A stretch of 19,299 bases of DNA from Pleurotus djamor (taxonomy: Eukaryota > Basidiomycota > Agaricomycetes > Agaricales > Pleurotaceae). Location of the stretch: assembly GCA_029747585.1 (NCBI GenBank), contig JAPEVF010000849.1, forward strand, positions 1 to 19,299. Reading direction: 5' to 3'. Positions 11,401 to 19,299 of the stretch are shown piece by piece. The notes under the pieces were generated by a model. That model made no database searches. It was not told where the DNA came from and saw only the letters and a list, made by a program, of their open reading frames with translations. A program made the position numbers and the translations under genes. How positions within the stretch are numbered: the first letter of the stretch is position 1; the number at the start of each line of letters is the position of its first letter.

Positions 11401-12385
11401 ACCACCCGGTAAAGTGGCCTCGTTGCATCGAACATCGTCTCCTTGTAAGAAAAGCCCATCGAAGGGGACCAAGCTCCCAGGACGAAGGACAAGGACGTCT
11501 CCAACGACAATTTCCTGTGGATAGCCTTGGTGTAGTGCATAATCATGAGATTGAAGTGGGGGACACAAACCTGGCGACTAATCTGAACGCGGTGTGAACC
11601 ACGAATGACAGTGAAAGGGCGAAGCCTCTCGATGCTTCGCGTTCGCGTTTCCCTCATCCTGCTGACGAACACGTAGAGACGCTCCTAGTAAGAAGTGAGT
11701 GGTGGAGATAGTAAAAGTGTTCAGGGAATATATGTACATGTAGGAGGCCAGCTCCAATTGTGCACAAGGGTGGGAGCAGCGCGCTCTGGAGGCTTGTAAT
11801 AACCGTTCCTGTGGCATTCTTAGTATAAAACGCCCACAAAGAGCAGACAAGCCAGCAGACACTGATGAAGAAGAGACATAACTATAGAGAAGCTTCGAGG
11901 TTAAAATCGAGGTCATTATTTTTTCATCAAAGTTGGAATACGTACCAGGGGGTAATTGCTGAAACCTGAGACATGGCCAGAGGTACCAGTACCACATTTG
12001 ACAGCTGGACGACCAAAATGACGACGACGTAGGGCGAACTCTTCAGCGACTGCGTTGATCTTTCAACAACGAGAACGGCTTCATCCATAGTAAAGGTTAC
12101 CAGAAGGGTCTGAGTCAGCTCGATCTTGGAGTAGGCAGCGAAGGCCATCTTCAGAGGTATTGAGCCCACGGAGAAGGCTTTTTGTACCTCCAAGTCGCTG
12201 AAGTGCGCTGAAGTCCTTTGAAAAGACTATCGACGAAAGAATACTCGGTTCATACGGGAACCAAGTGACAGTGTTCTCAACGGTCCAAGTCGAAGGAGGA
12301 TATGCTACATAGACATAGGTTCAGTAGGCTAGAAGGGGAATCACATTGACAACGTACAATGGTGTGTTCCAGAGCGGAAGGTCAT
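7907..12385 (-). CDS. PMC1/PMCA-type calcium P-type ATPase homologue lacking catalytic motifs (12 exons, about 1256 aa)
   Basis: Exons in coding order: 12385-12358, 12304-12101, 12049-11946, 11881-11738, 11684-11567, 11525-11235, 11177-11033, 10885-10806, 10747-10065, 9997-9089, 9042-8485, 8413-7907. Phases agree and the sum is 3771 nt. Fold landmarks by family comparison: LGGTKSLLRGL at the N-terminus; actuator EIVVGDVLVLRPGSLVPFDG (from 204); TM4 NEGLLL (371-376, for PEGL); nucleotide-domain AFCYKDLKRWPP; hinge MDPLK (621-625); LFTVHMINQ, LAFNTLVFCFLFSALNSR and NIFEGI before the last helices. Catalytic motifs are lost: TGES is PGGQ (239-242); DKTGTLT is DENQLIS (414-420, Asp kept); KGASE is IGPAN (520-524); TGDN is SSHR (643-646); TGDGTND is missing after LGHTV (708-712); the TM6 acidic residue of NLIMD is Gln (NLVLQ). 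It cannot be expected to pump ions. Weakest points are the 28-nt first exon, the exon 5-6 donor and the last exon. Likely a membrane pseudoenzyme; an old pseudogene is the alternative. Confidence 0.8.
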
Positions 12386-13623
12386 ACTCGAAGAGTAAAA
12401 AGAGGTAGGGGTGCATCAAAAGGTGGAAGATGGAACGTCCACAGTTTTTGAAGAGGCCTATGTTATAACTTTATTATAAGTGCGAGAAAGCGACGGACCA
12501 ACCCGGAGTGCTCAATGTTTGCCGGGCTGTAGTGAAGAGAGCGATCTCGTGTACAAAGCAAGGTTGAATGTCGTATGGTACATAGTGTGGGAAGCCTACC
12601 TAAGGTCTGATGAAGGAATTGACCGAACATTACGTTGCCATTGAAGAGCTGCGGAACGGGTGCTCACGTATGGGACCTGTCGGGTGTCAAACAAAAAGCA
12701 TGAGCGTGGACATTGAAAGACCAATAAGAAGGACATCGATCGAGTGAGCCTATTCTTCAGGGAGCATGCTGCGAGACGAGGATAAAAAAGGGTTGGAATC
12801 TGAGATATAAATGTGGAAACCATTCGTCAAGCACACAGATCTACCTGGGAGACCACAAACGACGAGAGGATAAAGACGTGAGTCCGATGGAGGTAACTAC
12901 ACAGTCCGGATGTTCGGCCCACACGAGAGAACACACTCTGGCGAGGAAAGCCACCGCTGGGAGGAGACAAGACCAGGGTCCCAAGTGCCAGTTACTGGGG
13001 TAGCGTGTAAGTTTCAAGTTGCTGGAAGACCATACAGGATGATTTAGAAACCAAGAGTGTCCGAAACTGCCATAGGCACCACAGATAGTACGGACACGCC
13101 GTTAGGTACCAGTACTTTATGGTCCTATGCGCAAGTGATTGGGAAGTAAAGTATATGGGTCGTGAGACGTGTGGCTTGACATACTTTGGTCTATTTTAGT
13201 TCGCGAACACGCGTTCTTGGAAACTGGTTGACCTAGGCGTCATTTGGAGGCAATTTGGAGGACATCACTTTTTCCCCGGTCGAAGAAGGAAGGAAGGAGA
13301 CTCTTGAAACGATGCTAGTAACGATTCCCGTGGTCGGTAATGATTGTTTTTGGTCCTGAGTACAAGTGTTCTCTAAAACGTCCCTCAGTGATTCCCCAAT
13401 TTCGAAGTGTCACAGTTCGGGTACGGCGGTGTTCGCAAGGATATGTAGTTGCGTGTTCTACGATCACGATACTATATTGCATCATGTTAGGTATTAAGCT
13501 GTATTACAGGAGTGTGAAAAGACTCACACTAAGACCATCAGGGTATGTATGGGAGTTCTATATAGGACGCAATGGGGTCCGAAGAGGTCGTGAGATTGAT
13601 GACTCAGGGCGATTGTGGATGCA
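12386..13623. other. Region without a supported gene
   Basis: This holds the upstream region of the ATPase homologue. A 75-codon minus frame (12596-12823) and a 114-codon plus frame (13340-13684) show no recognisable domain. GT-rich and AG-rich tracts (GGAGG runs near 13240-13300) are present, but no element is identifiable. Confidence 0.4.
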
Positions 13624-15545
13624 TCATACAATCACTCTACCAGGGCTAGGAGCAGTCCCCAGGGAACACGAGATAGATGTTTGATGAAGTTTAGCCCCGG
13701 CAACCGCTCTATTGATAAGGATTAGAGGGCTCTGCCAGATATTGAGAATTGAAGAAGCCAAGAAGAAGCCGGTTGCGCACGAGAGGCAGAGATCACCCGC
13801 TAAGCCCCACAGAAGCCATGGGTCCGAGTCCAATGGAACGTATGCCGCACTGGTTGATGAGCAGAGGAGGACCTATAGCACAGGTACATGATGCAATATC
13901 CCCCGCCATACTTGCAGGACCAAGAGTACTTATCGTGTCCCCCTGGTGCTGAACACGAAGCATCACGAAAAAACTCGGCAATAAGTGTAGCAGTTATGAA
14001 GGTAGGTGCGTGGAGGAGAAAAGAAAAGCTGATATTGAGGTTCATCACGATGGCATACGATTCTATGTAGGAGAAGGGCGTCGTCAGCGGGAGGTAGTCC
14101 GCGAAATCAGCCAATTTAACGTACCACGGTTGAACGGGTAAATAACTACCCTTTGAGTAGATGAGATGAGCTCCAAGATAGTAGAGTCATTCAACTCTCC
14201 CGGAGCATGATCCACTATGGCGTGCCTGCGAACTTGCGACGACGTACGCGGTTAGATTGTTTGGGCTGAATGACGCTAACTGTGTAATATCACTATACTT
14301 GTTCATCGTGGTTACCCCGAGGAAAGCACAAGTTGCTAGATGATCAAAATCAGTTTGTTGTCGATCTGGGTTGATTTGTGTATGAAGAGAAGCTCTGTGT
14401 TTGGGGATAAAAGGGTGGCGGACCCAAGGTGGACCTACCGTGCTGAGAGAGCCAAAGTCGGGTGATATATCTAGGGAATGCTGCGGGCGGGTACTGGGCG
14501 GTCTCCGGGGTGGCCTCGAGGCATTAAGCTGAAACTGTGGCAAAGAAGTTCAAATAGGGTGAGAGCAAGGCTTCCGGAGAGTCCATACCTCCATGCAGGA
14601 TAAGTATAATCAATGGCAATTGAATCAATTACAAGGAGGTATGTGCCATTCGTGTCATTTTGAAGCATTCGCTTTCGAATATATGGGTCCAGAACCAGTG
14701 CTGACCATGTGGATCCGACGGCGTGAGGCTTGGATACAATGTTGGCGAACTTGGAAGTGAGTCGAGGGGGAGCCAAATCGATGCTCCAAGCCTGAGTCAT
14801 TTCATGTGATACACGGTGTCGTTTCGCTGCTTGTCAAGAGACAAATGGCTTGGGCGTCATCGCAGCAGTAAGGCACAAGACCCGACCGACGTGGCCCCAC
14901 CATCCATATGGATGTTCACTCAACGCCGCAATGTACTCAACCGCCCAAGGTCATCCCAGGAACGTATAGGCATAGAGTTGGTCGGAGATGCCCATGTATT
15001 GGAGAACCTCAGCATCGTTTGCAATTATTTAACCAGTTGTGACGTGAGAGATGGCTGGAGTCTTCTAAGTGCGAGGCGGATACTCTCAGGGTGCCGAGAA
15101 CCTGGATAGTCCCGAGGTGTCAACGGAAACGGAAAAGCATGGACTACCGTGACCTTTCGTCTCAGAGAGACATATATCGGTATCGTCTGTGTGAGACCAT
15201 CGGAGGAAATAAGCATGGCCCACAGCGCGGGGTGAGAAGAACAAGCCCGTGTCTAGCGGAAAAAGGAGTGAGAGCAGTGGAATGGGAAGTCTGCGATGAT
15301 GCGAAGAGGAGACAAGGAAAATGCGCTGTCATTGGGATGGGCAGGGGTGAGGGTGACCAAAGAGACTCGTTCGATATTGAGGTGGCGGAGCGTTGTTGAG
15401 GAGAAAATGCAGGCCCTCCGCGAAAAGAAGTAGACGCACCGTTCGCGTCAGAACCGCCGTGAGAACGTTGGTACATGCTGAACTTGGAGACTCGGGCTCA
15501 ATAGGTGACCGCAAGGAGGAAGGAAAAGACCGATGAGGAGACGAT
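13624..15545 (-). CDS. Candidate spliced gene(s) of unknown function, probably membrane-associated
   Basis: Several minus-strand segments read like exons, but I could not join them with confidence. A short hydrophobic start, MIVSSSVFSFLLA, begins at 15545 and looks like a signal peptide. Further on are TNVLTAVLTRTVRLLLFAEG, RDYPGSRHPESIRLALRRLQ, VLQYMGISDQLYAYTF, YIAALSEHPYGWWGHVGR, and SKFANIVSKPHAVGSTWSAL followed by DPYIRKRMLQNDTNGTYLL and DYTYPAWR. Then come QLASFSPNNLTAYVVASSQA, WYVKLADFADYLPLTTPFSY, a hydrophobic helix around SFSFLLHAPTFITATLIAEF, and near 13700-13830 a second, ATGFFLASSILNIWQSPLI. The segments lie in different frames, with possible introns between them. The alternatives are one intron-rich gene, two genes, or a decaying gene. 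No family was recognised and no function is proposed. Confidence 0.3.
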
Positions 15546-15736
15546 CATGCGAAGTTCAAGCCTTCGATGGCTGGAGTCATAATATCGCGCTATTCGTATT
15601 ATGCCCGAAGTCTCAGGACCGCGCGCTGAACCTTCGGCTAAACGATTCAAGAAGTAAATCAGACGAAACCGGGGTATCCCAGGGAAACCCTCACGCGTGG
15701 TGAAACTGGTCCACAATAAGGATAGAGGCTCGTTGG

Positions 15737-15755
15737 TGAATATTGAATATTGAAT
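15737..15755. repeat. Short tandem repeat of a TGAATAT unit
   Basis: TGAATATTGAATATTGAAT is about two and two-thirds copies of a 7-base unit. It lies just upstream of the possible start of the unknown minus-strand gene. No function is inferred. Confidence 0.6.
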
Positions 15756-15839
15756 GGTCATCGACGTCTTTACGTAAATAGTCACTGATCGTGTCTTCGG
15801 GCTGTTGCGCGCGACATGGCAATCGAAGGTTTCATTTCA

Positions 15840-16475
15840 AATTCGGGTCAGCCCATCTGACCATACTAGTAAGTATAAAATGATCACATTTACCTCACCA
15901 GCTCGATCCACATTCCAGGAAGGAAGAACGTAAGAACCTCGCCCCATAAGGCCTTCCAAAGATTATGATTAGCCGTCATGTTGAAACGTCACGTACATGT
16001 TCAGCGCCGTCTACAGCATCATCACCACCATCATCCTATTTGTTGAGGGTCATCAGACTAACTAACACCATGGGTCAACGAGATATCGTTGACGCATCCC
16101 TGACGTACCTTCTTCCTTCGCCTTTATCTGGGGTATCGTCATATCTTGTCGCAAGACATCGTGGACAAAGTGCAAAATCCTCTGTTCGAACTACAAAGAA
16201 GAGTTTCTACGTCTTGTAGACGAGGGCGCGTCACCCAGCGTTCTTGGAAGGGGGGCTGTACGTGCTCGAAGGTTGATGGGGCTGAAGCCACTTCCGGGTC
16301 CACTGTGTATCATCTGAGTTACAGGGGCCATGGTTGGACAAAAGGCAACCCGAACGTCGCGGCGAAGACATGTACATGAGAGAGACTAGACCGTGGCGTC
16401 TGGTCTTCGTTCTGTCTCTAGTGGAAGCAAGGGTTTAGCGCCGAATCAGAGGGGAGTACCTGCTCGTTGCTAATC
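15840..16475 (+). pseudogene. Decayed duplicate of the 3' half of the Sec14-like gene
   Basis: This block is a diverged copy of 7100-7715. Matching landmarks in the same order: AAGAACCTCG and CCTTCCAA (exon 6); CGTA..TTCAGCGCC..CATCATCA (the last intron of the parent); CATGGGTCA (exon 7 start); TTCGCCTTTATCTGGGGTAT; AGACATCGTGGACAAAGT; ACAAAGAAGAG; CACCCAGCGTTCTTGG; ATCATCTGAG; CTCTAGTGGAAGC. Peptide remnants include SQDIVDKVQ, CTCSKVDGAEATSG and VYHLSYRG. Small insertions and deletions break the frame and no upstream exons 1-4 are seen. Because intron sequence is retained, it arose by DNA duplication, not reverse transcription. It lies about 8.8 kb from the parent in the same orientation, just beyond the 3' end of the convergent Spt8 gene. 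The boundaries are approximate, and the left edge is weakly supported. Confidence 0.85.
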
Positions 16476-16543
16476 ATGCTTGGACAGGTCCATGGAACGA
16501 CAGAAGAAAATTCGAAACGGCTATAGCAAACTACTCATCCCAC

Positions 16544-18937
16544 CTACTTGAAGTGCTTAATTTCATGTACGAAAACCGTCCGTGTGGAATCTCCGTAAGG
16601 CCAACCGCGATTACTACTTGCACTAACAAGAAATCGGGCGCCAGGGTCGACGACTACGTTGTGAAGGTGATCAACCAATATACGACCGAGTAATAGATGG
16701 GAAGGACTTACGCATTTGCGAGATGGTACCGCCATGATGACCTGGGATGATCTTAAATTGAACACCACTCTTCATCTTCCCCGAAGCATCGGGTTCGTTC
16801 GCCTCAGCGACGTTCCAAAGCCGTAGATTGTCAACCGAAGCACTATAACAAAAGATCAGCAAGCTGTCGAACATACCAGCTCGAAACATCGTACCAAGCG
16901 ATATGTCGACCATCAGGGAACGATGCAACACTCGAAACGGGACCAGAACTTGGAGGATTCCGCAAAGTCTTCAGCAATTTTGGGTTGTCAGAAGACAAGC
17001 CTAGCTGTCGGACGTCCCAAATATCGATGGTTTCGTTTCTCCGCCCAGCATAAATTTGACTTCCATCAGCTGACCAACAAGCCTGATCACAAGAAAATGT
17101 TTCGGTCACAAATACAAGGTTAACAAAGGAGATGCAACCACGAACCGAAAGGCACCATGGGGGTGTTCTCTCACTCATCCAAAGTCGACCGACGCCAGTC
17201 CCAGGGGTATGCGCCCGTTTATCCCACAATATTATCTGACCGTCAATATAAACGGTCATCAAAATGTCCGGGGAGAAAGAAGTGTAGTTTGTGCGCTCTA
17301 AAAGGGGCGGAGCATTTCTCGGAGCTGCAGCAGCTCTGGGTGGTTGCTTGGGTTGCAAACTCTCGCCGGGTTTCAGCAGGGTCATCGGTTTAGTGTCTTC
17401 AGGCGTTTCTGCGGCGCGGTCAGGTACATCTTCGTTGAAGAGAGGATCGTCATCGAACAAGGGATCGTATGAGGCTTCGGATTTCGCGTCGGTTTGGTCG
17501 GGAGGGGGGTCTNGGGACTGCGGGTTGACCCTGCGGTATGGATGAAGGAGGTGGCGCGGAAGTAATGGGTTTTTGGTCAACTATCATGTCCTTGTTGTCA
17601 TCTTGAGTCGCAAGGAAAGCATTTGCGGGCTCTATGTCGTGGCGAACAACGACAGGAGAGCCATCTGCGTGATACACCGCTGCAGTGGGTCGCACCGCGA
17701 TTCCGGAGAGTTGAGCGGAATGGGCGTTGAAATTGCGTACAATTTGACCCGTATTCAGGTCCCATTGCTGTTGAATAATGGTTTGCAGTTGGGTGAGGTG
17801 ATAACGAGGAGTACAGGATTGAAATTCGCACCAAAGCCTCAGCATCCCAACCAACACTGAAAAGGGATTTTTCATCGTGATCCAGTGAGAGTGCGGAGAC
17901 GCGATTACGATGACCACCAGTGAAAACATGGCATAAGCGTCCTGGCTCGTGTCTCACAGTAAAAAGGTTGATGTTTCCAACCTGGCAAAGGATGTGAGGA
18001 AGGGTATGTTGGGACGACGAGTGTCCTTACATCTGTCCCTGCGAGGGCCCATATAGCGTCGGAGTGGATAGCTAGACTAAGAGCTGGTGCCAAAGCGTGA
18101 TCATCTTCAGACTGAACGCCGTTTGCTGGTCGGATATTTGCGGGGTTCTCCCACCAAAATCGAAGCTGACCAGCCTTCAAGATACCTTCGACTACACCGG
18201 CATGATGCCTCTGTGGTGCTGAGAGAAACGTCTTGCCATTAAGGGCAGAAAAGACATCGTAATCACGAATGTAACCGTCATCCGAGCCTGTGAGTAAGTG
18301 TGTCACGCATGGAGTCGACGCGAGAGAGTGGGTAGGGACTGGGTGAGGAAGAGCACATATAGCTTCCACGGTGAATGTACGGGGTGCTTTGACTCCTGGC
18401 CAGAGAGGGATACGAAGAGCTCTTCTGCGATCGTCCTCTATGGAAACCACGAGTCTCTTGGAGGGAGCAGGTACGGGTGAAGGTGCTTGAATACCAGAGC
18501 AATGTTAGGTATAAGTACGCGATTTTGGAGTTAACCAAAGCAAAAAACTCACGTTTACTGGGTTGCGATGAGGTATGAGACGACGGAGGGACGGTTGAAG
18601 GTGGAACACCGAGGGCATCTTGACTGTGGAGGTCATCGTGCAGGCCCGAGGCTAGCTCGAAGTCCAGCAGCATCGCCGGATCCATTGAAGGCTCTGAAGC
18701 ATCTTCGTCGTCATCGTCCGAGGCGTCGTCCGAGTCGTCAGATGCAGAGTCCTTGCGCGCGAGTAAGAATGAAAGCTGTCTTTAGCGACGGGAAAGCACC
18801 TCTTCCCCATCCTCAGTCGCGTCGTCTGCGACCTCTATCCCGTCGAGTAAGCCCTCGTCTTCCAAGTCCTGTTCTTGTTCCTCCTCCATGTCGTATTCGA
18901 CATCGTCGACGTCGTCGTCAGAGTCAGTGTGCACCAT
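16544..18937 (-). CDS. spt8: SAGA complex subunit Spt8, WD40 protein (8 exons, 663 aa)
   Basis: Nuclear WD40 protein of the SAGA co-activator; in yeast Spt8 binds TBP and helps deliver it to promoters (family knowledge). Exons in coding order: 18937-18800, 18751-18553, 18485-18031, 17981-17832, 17767-17146, 17082-16895, 16842-16712, 16653-16544. Landmarks: a strongly acidic N-terminus (Asp/Glu runs, residues 5-70); LLTGSDDGYIRDYDVFSAL; LRFWWENPANIRP; SLFSVGWDAEAL joined to QWDLNTGQIVRNF; an acidic insert with DPLFDDDPLF; GQIILWDKRA; PPWCLSACWSADGSQIYAGR; SGPVSSVASFPDGRHIACAS; IIPGHHGGTISQM; LVSASSNRGWPYGDST. This order matches yeast Spt8. The start is the ATG giving MVHTDSDDD. The single N at 17513 breaks the frame: the exon works only if that base is absent, giving 1992 nt. 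The C-terminus ends normally at HEIKHFK. Confidence 0.93.
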
Positions 18938-18962
18938 AGTTGTCGAGGGGGTGAGGAGTTGA

Positions 18963-18978
18963 GGGTTAGGGTTAGGGG
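18963..18978. promoter_or_regulatory. Telomere-like TTAGGG repeat just upstream of spt8 (possible telo-box)
   Basis: GGGTTAGGGTTAGGGG holds two perfect TTAGGG units, 26-41 bases upstream of the spt8 ATG. On the coding strand it reads CCCCTAACCCTAACCC. TTAGGG is the usual telomere unit of filamentous fungi. Short telo-boxes in promoters are known binding sites for Myb/telobox-type factors in fungi and plants. Either a promoter element or a relic of a telomeric end fits. Confidence 0.45.
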
Positions 18979-19096
18979 CGAACGCGTAAGAAGCGCCCAA
19001 TCATGAAAGTGGTCGTCACGGTCCTGTTCAGGCTTCACAACAAAACGCTCGTTATCCACTAGGCCATGTCGACGTCCACCGGTCTGTATTCGCTGG

Positions 19097-19232
19097 CCAC
19101 AGCGAGTTTTTTTCCTTGGCCGGAAGGTCTGGGTAATCTTGTGAAACTCTGTCGTGCTGGGGATAGAGCATTGCAATTATTGCTCTTCAACGAGGAATAC
19201 CTAGTAAGCGTGAGTCATCAGCTCGCGTTGAT

Positions 19233-19278
<46 letters not shown>

Positions 19279-19299
19279 AATGGCTTAGTGAGGTCTCCG
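19097..19299 (+). rRNA. 18S (SSU) rRNA gene, 3' portion, truncated at both sides
   Basis: From CAGCGAG at about 19097 the sequence follows the conserved 3' part of fungal 18S rRNA: CCTTGGCCGGAAGGTCTGGG, TGTCGTGCTGGGGATAGAGC, ATTGCTCTTCAACGAGGAAT, TCATCAGCTCGCGTTGATTA, CCCTGCCCTTTGTACACACC and GCCCGTCGCTACTACCGATT. It stops at the window edge shortly before the end of the rRNA. Sequence left of 19097 does not look like 18S; the expected upstream bases of the rRNA are absent. So the gene begins abruptly inside its 3' domain. The run of seven T in GAGTTTTTTTCC may be a sequencing or divergence variant. Confidence 0.95.

Noticed and set aside
13340..13684. 114-codon plus-strand open frame.
   Set aside because: No family resemblance, and it overlaps protein-like sequence on the opposite strand.
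14816..15399. Two overlapping plus-strand open frames of about 100 codons.
   Set aside because: Composition rich in Arg/Ser typical of antisense shadows. The minus strand here reads more protein-like.
19056..19066. Minus-strand TGGCCTAGTGG matches the A box of a fungal tRNA gene, with an acceptor-like GTCGACA before it.
   Set aside because: No B box (GTTCRANNC) at the right distance, no pairing anticodon or T stems, and no 3' acceptor complement. At most a tRNA fragment.
1..19299. CRISPR arrays, insertion sequences, transposase or reverse transcriptase genes, long terminal or inverted repeats.
   Set aside because: No regularly spaced repeats, no recognisable transposon proteins and no long terminal repeats were seen.

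Overview
The window looks like nuclear DNA of a mushroom-forming basidiomycete (Agaricomycetes). The signs are dense short GT..AG introns of about 45-150 nt, a basidiomycete-type multipass membrane protein, a fungal P450, a Sec14 protein, the SAGA subunit Spt8, and 18S rDNA at the right edge. No bacterial, viral or transposase signal was recognised. All exon models were read by eye from codon phase, splice sites and remembered family similarity; no alignment was run.

Layout, left to right: (1) 1-215, minus, 5' part of a multipass membrane protein running off the window. (2) about 380-1240, plus, a possibly decayed unknown gene. (3) 1441-2719, no gene seen. (4) 2720-5221, minus, complete 14-exon cytochrome P450 of 533 aa. 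(5) 5222-6364, intergenic. (6) 6365-7679, plus, complete 7-exon Sec14-like lipid-transfer protein of 314 aa. (7) 7907-12385, minus, convergent with Sec14, a 12-exon PMC1/PMCA-type P-type ATPase homologue of about 1256 aa. (8) about 13624-15545, minus, a poorly resolved spliced gene of unknown function. (9) about 15840-16475, plus, a decayed second copy of the Sec14 3' half that still carries intron sequence. (10) 16544-18937, minus, complete 8-exon Spt8 of 663 aa. (11) about 19097-19299, plus, the 3' part of an 18S rRNA gene beginning abruptly.

The most striking object is the ATPase homologue. Its reading frame and splice phases are intact over 12 exons and its fold landmarks are recognisable. 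However, every catalytic signature has been replaced: TGES, the KTGT of DKTGT, the KGA lysine, TGDN, TGDGTND and the transmembrane acidic residue. This suggests a retained pseudo-ATPase rather than a pump. It also carries a Ser/Thr-rich tail ending in a Gly/His/Asn-rich segment.

The genes do not form an obvious cluster: a P450, a lipid-transfer protein, a degenerate cation-ATPase and a transcription co-activator subunit sit side by side. The Sec14 fragment shows local segmental duplication. The right edge, with telomere-like TTAGGG units, the Spt8 promoter and a mid-gene start of 18S rDNA, is either a real rDNA junction or an assembly chimera.
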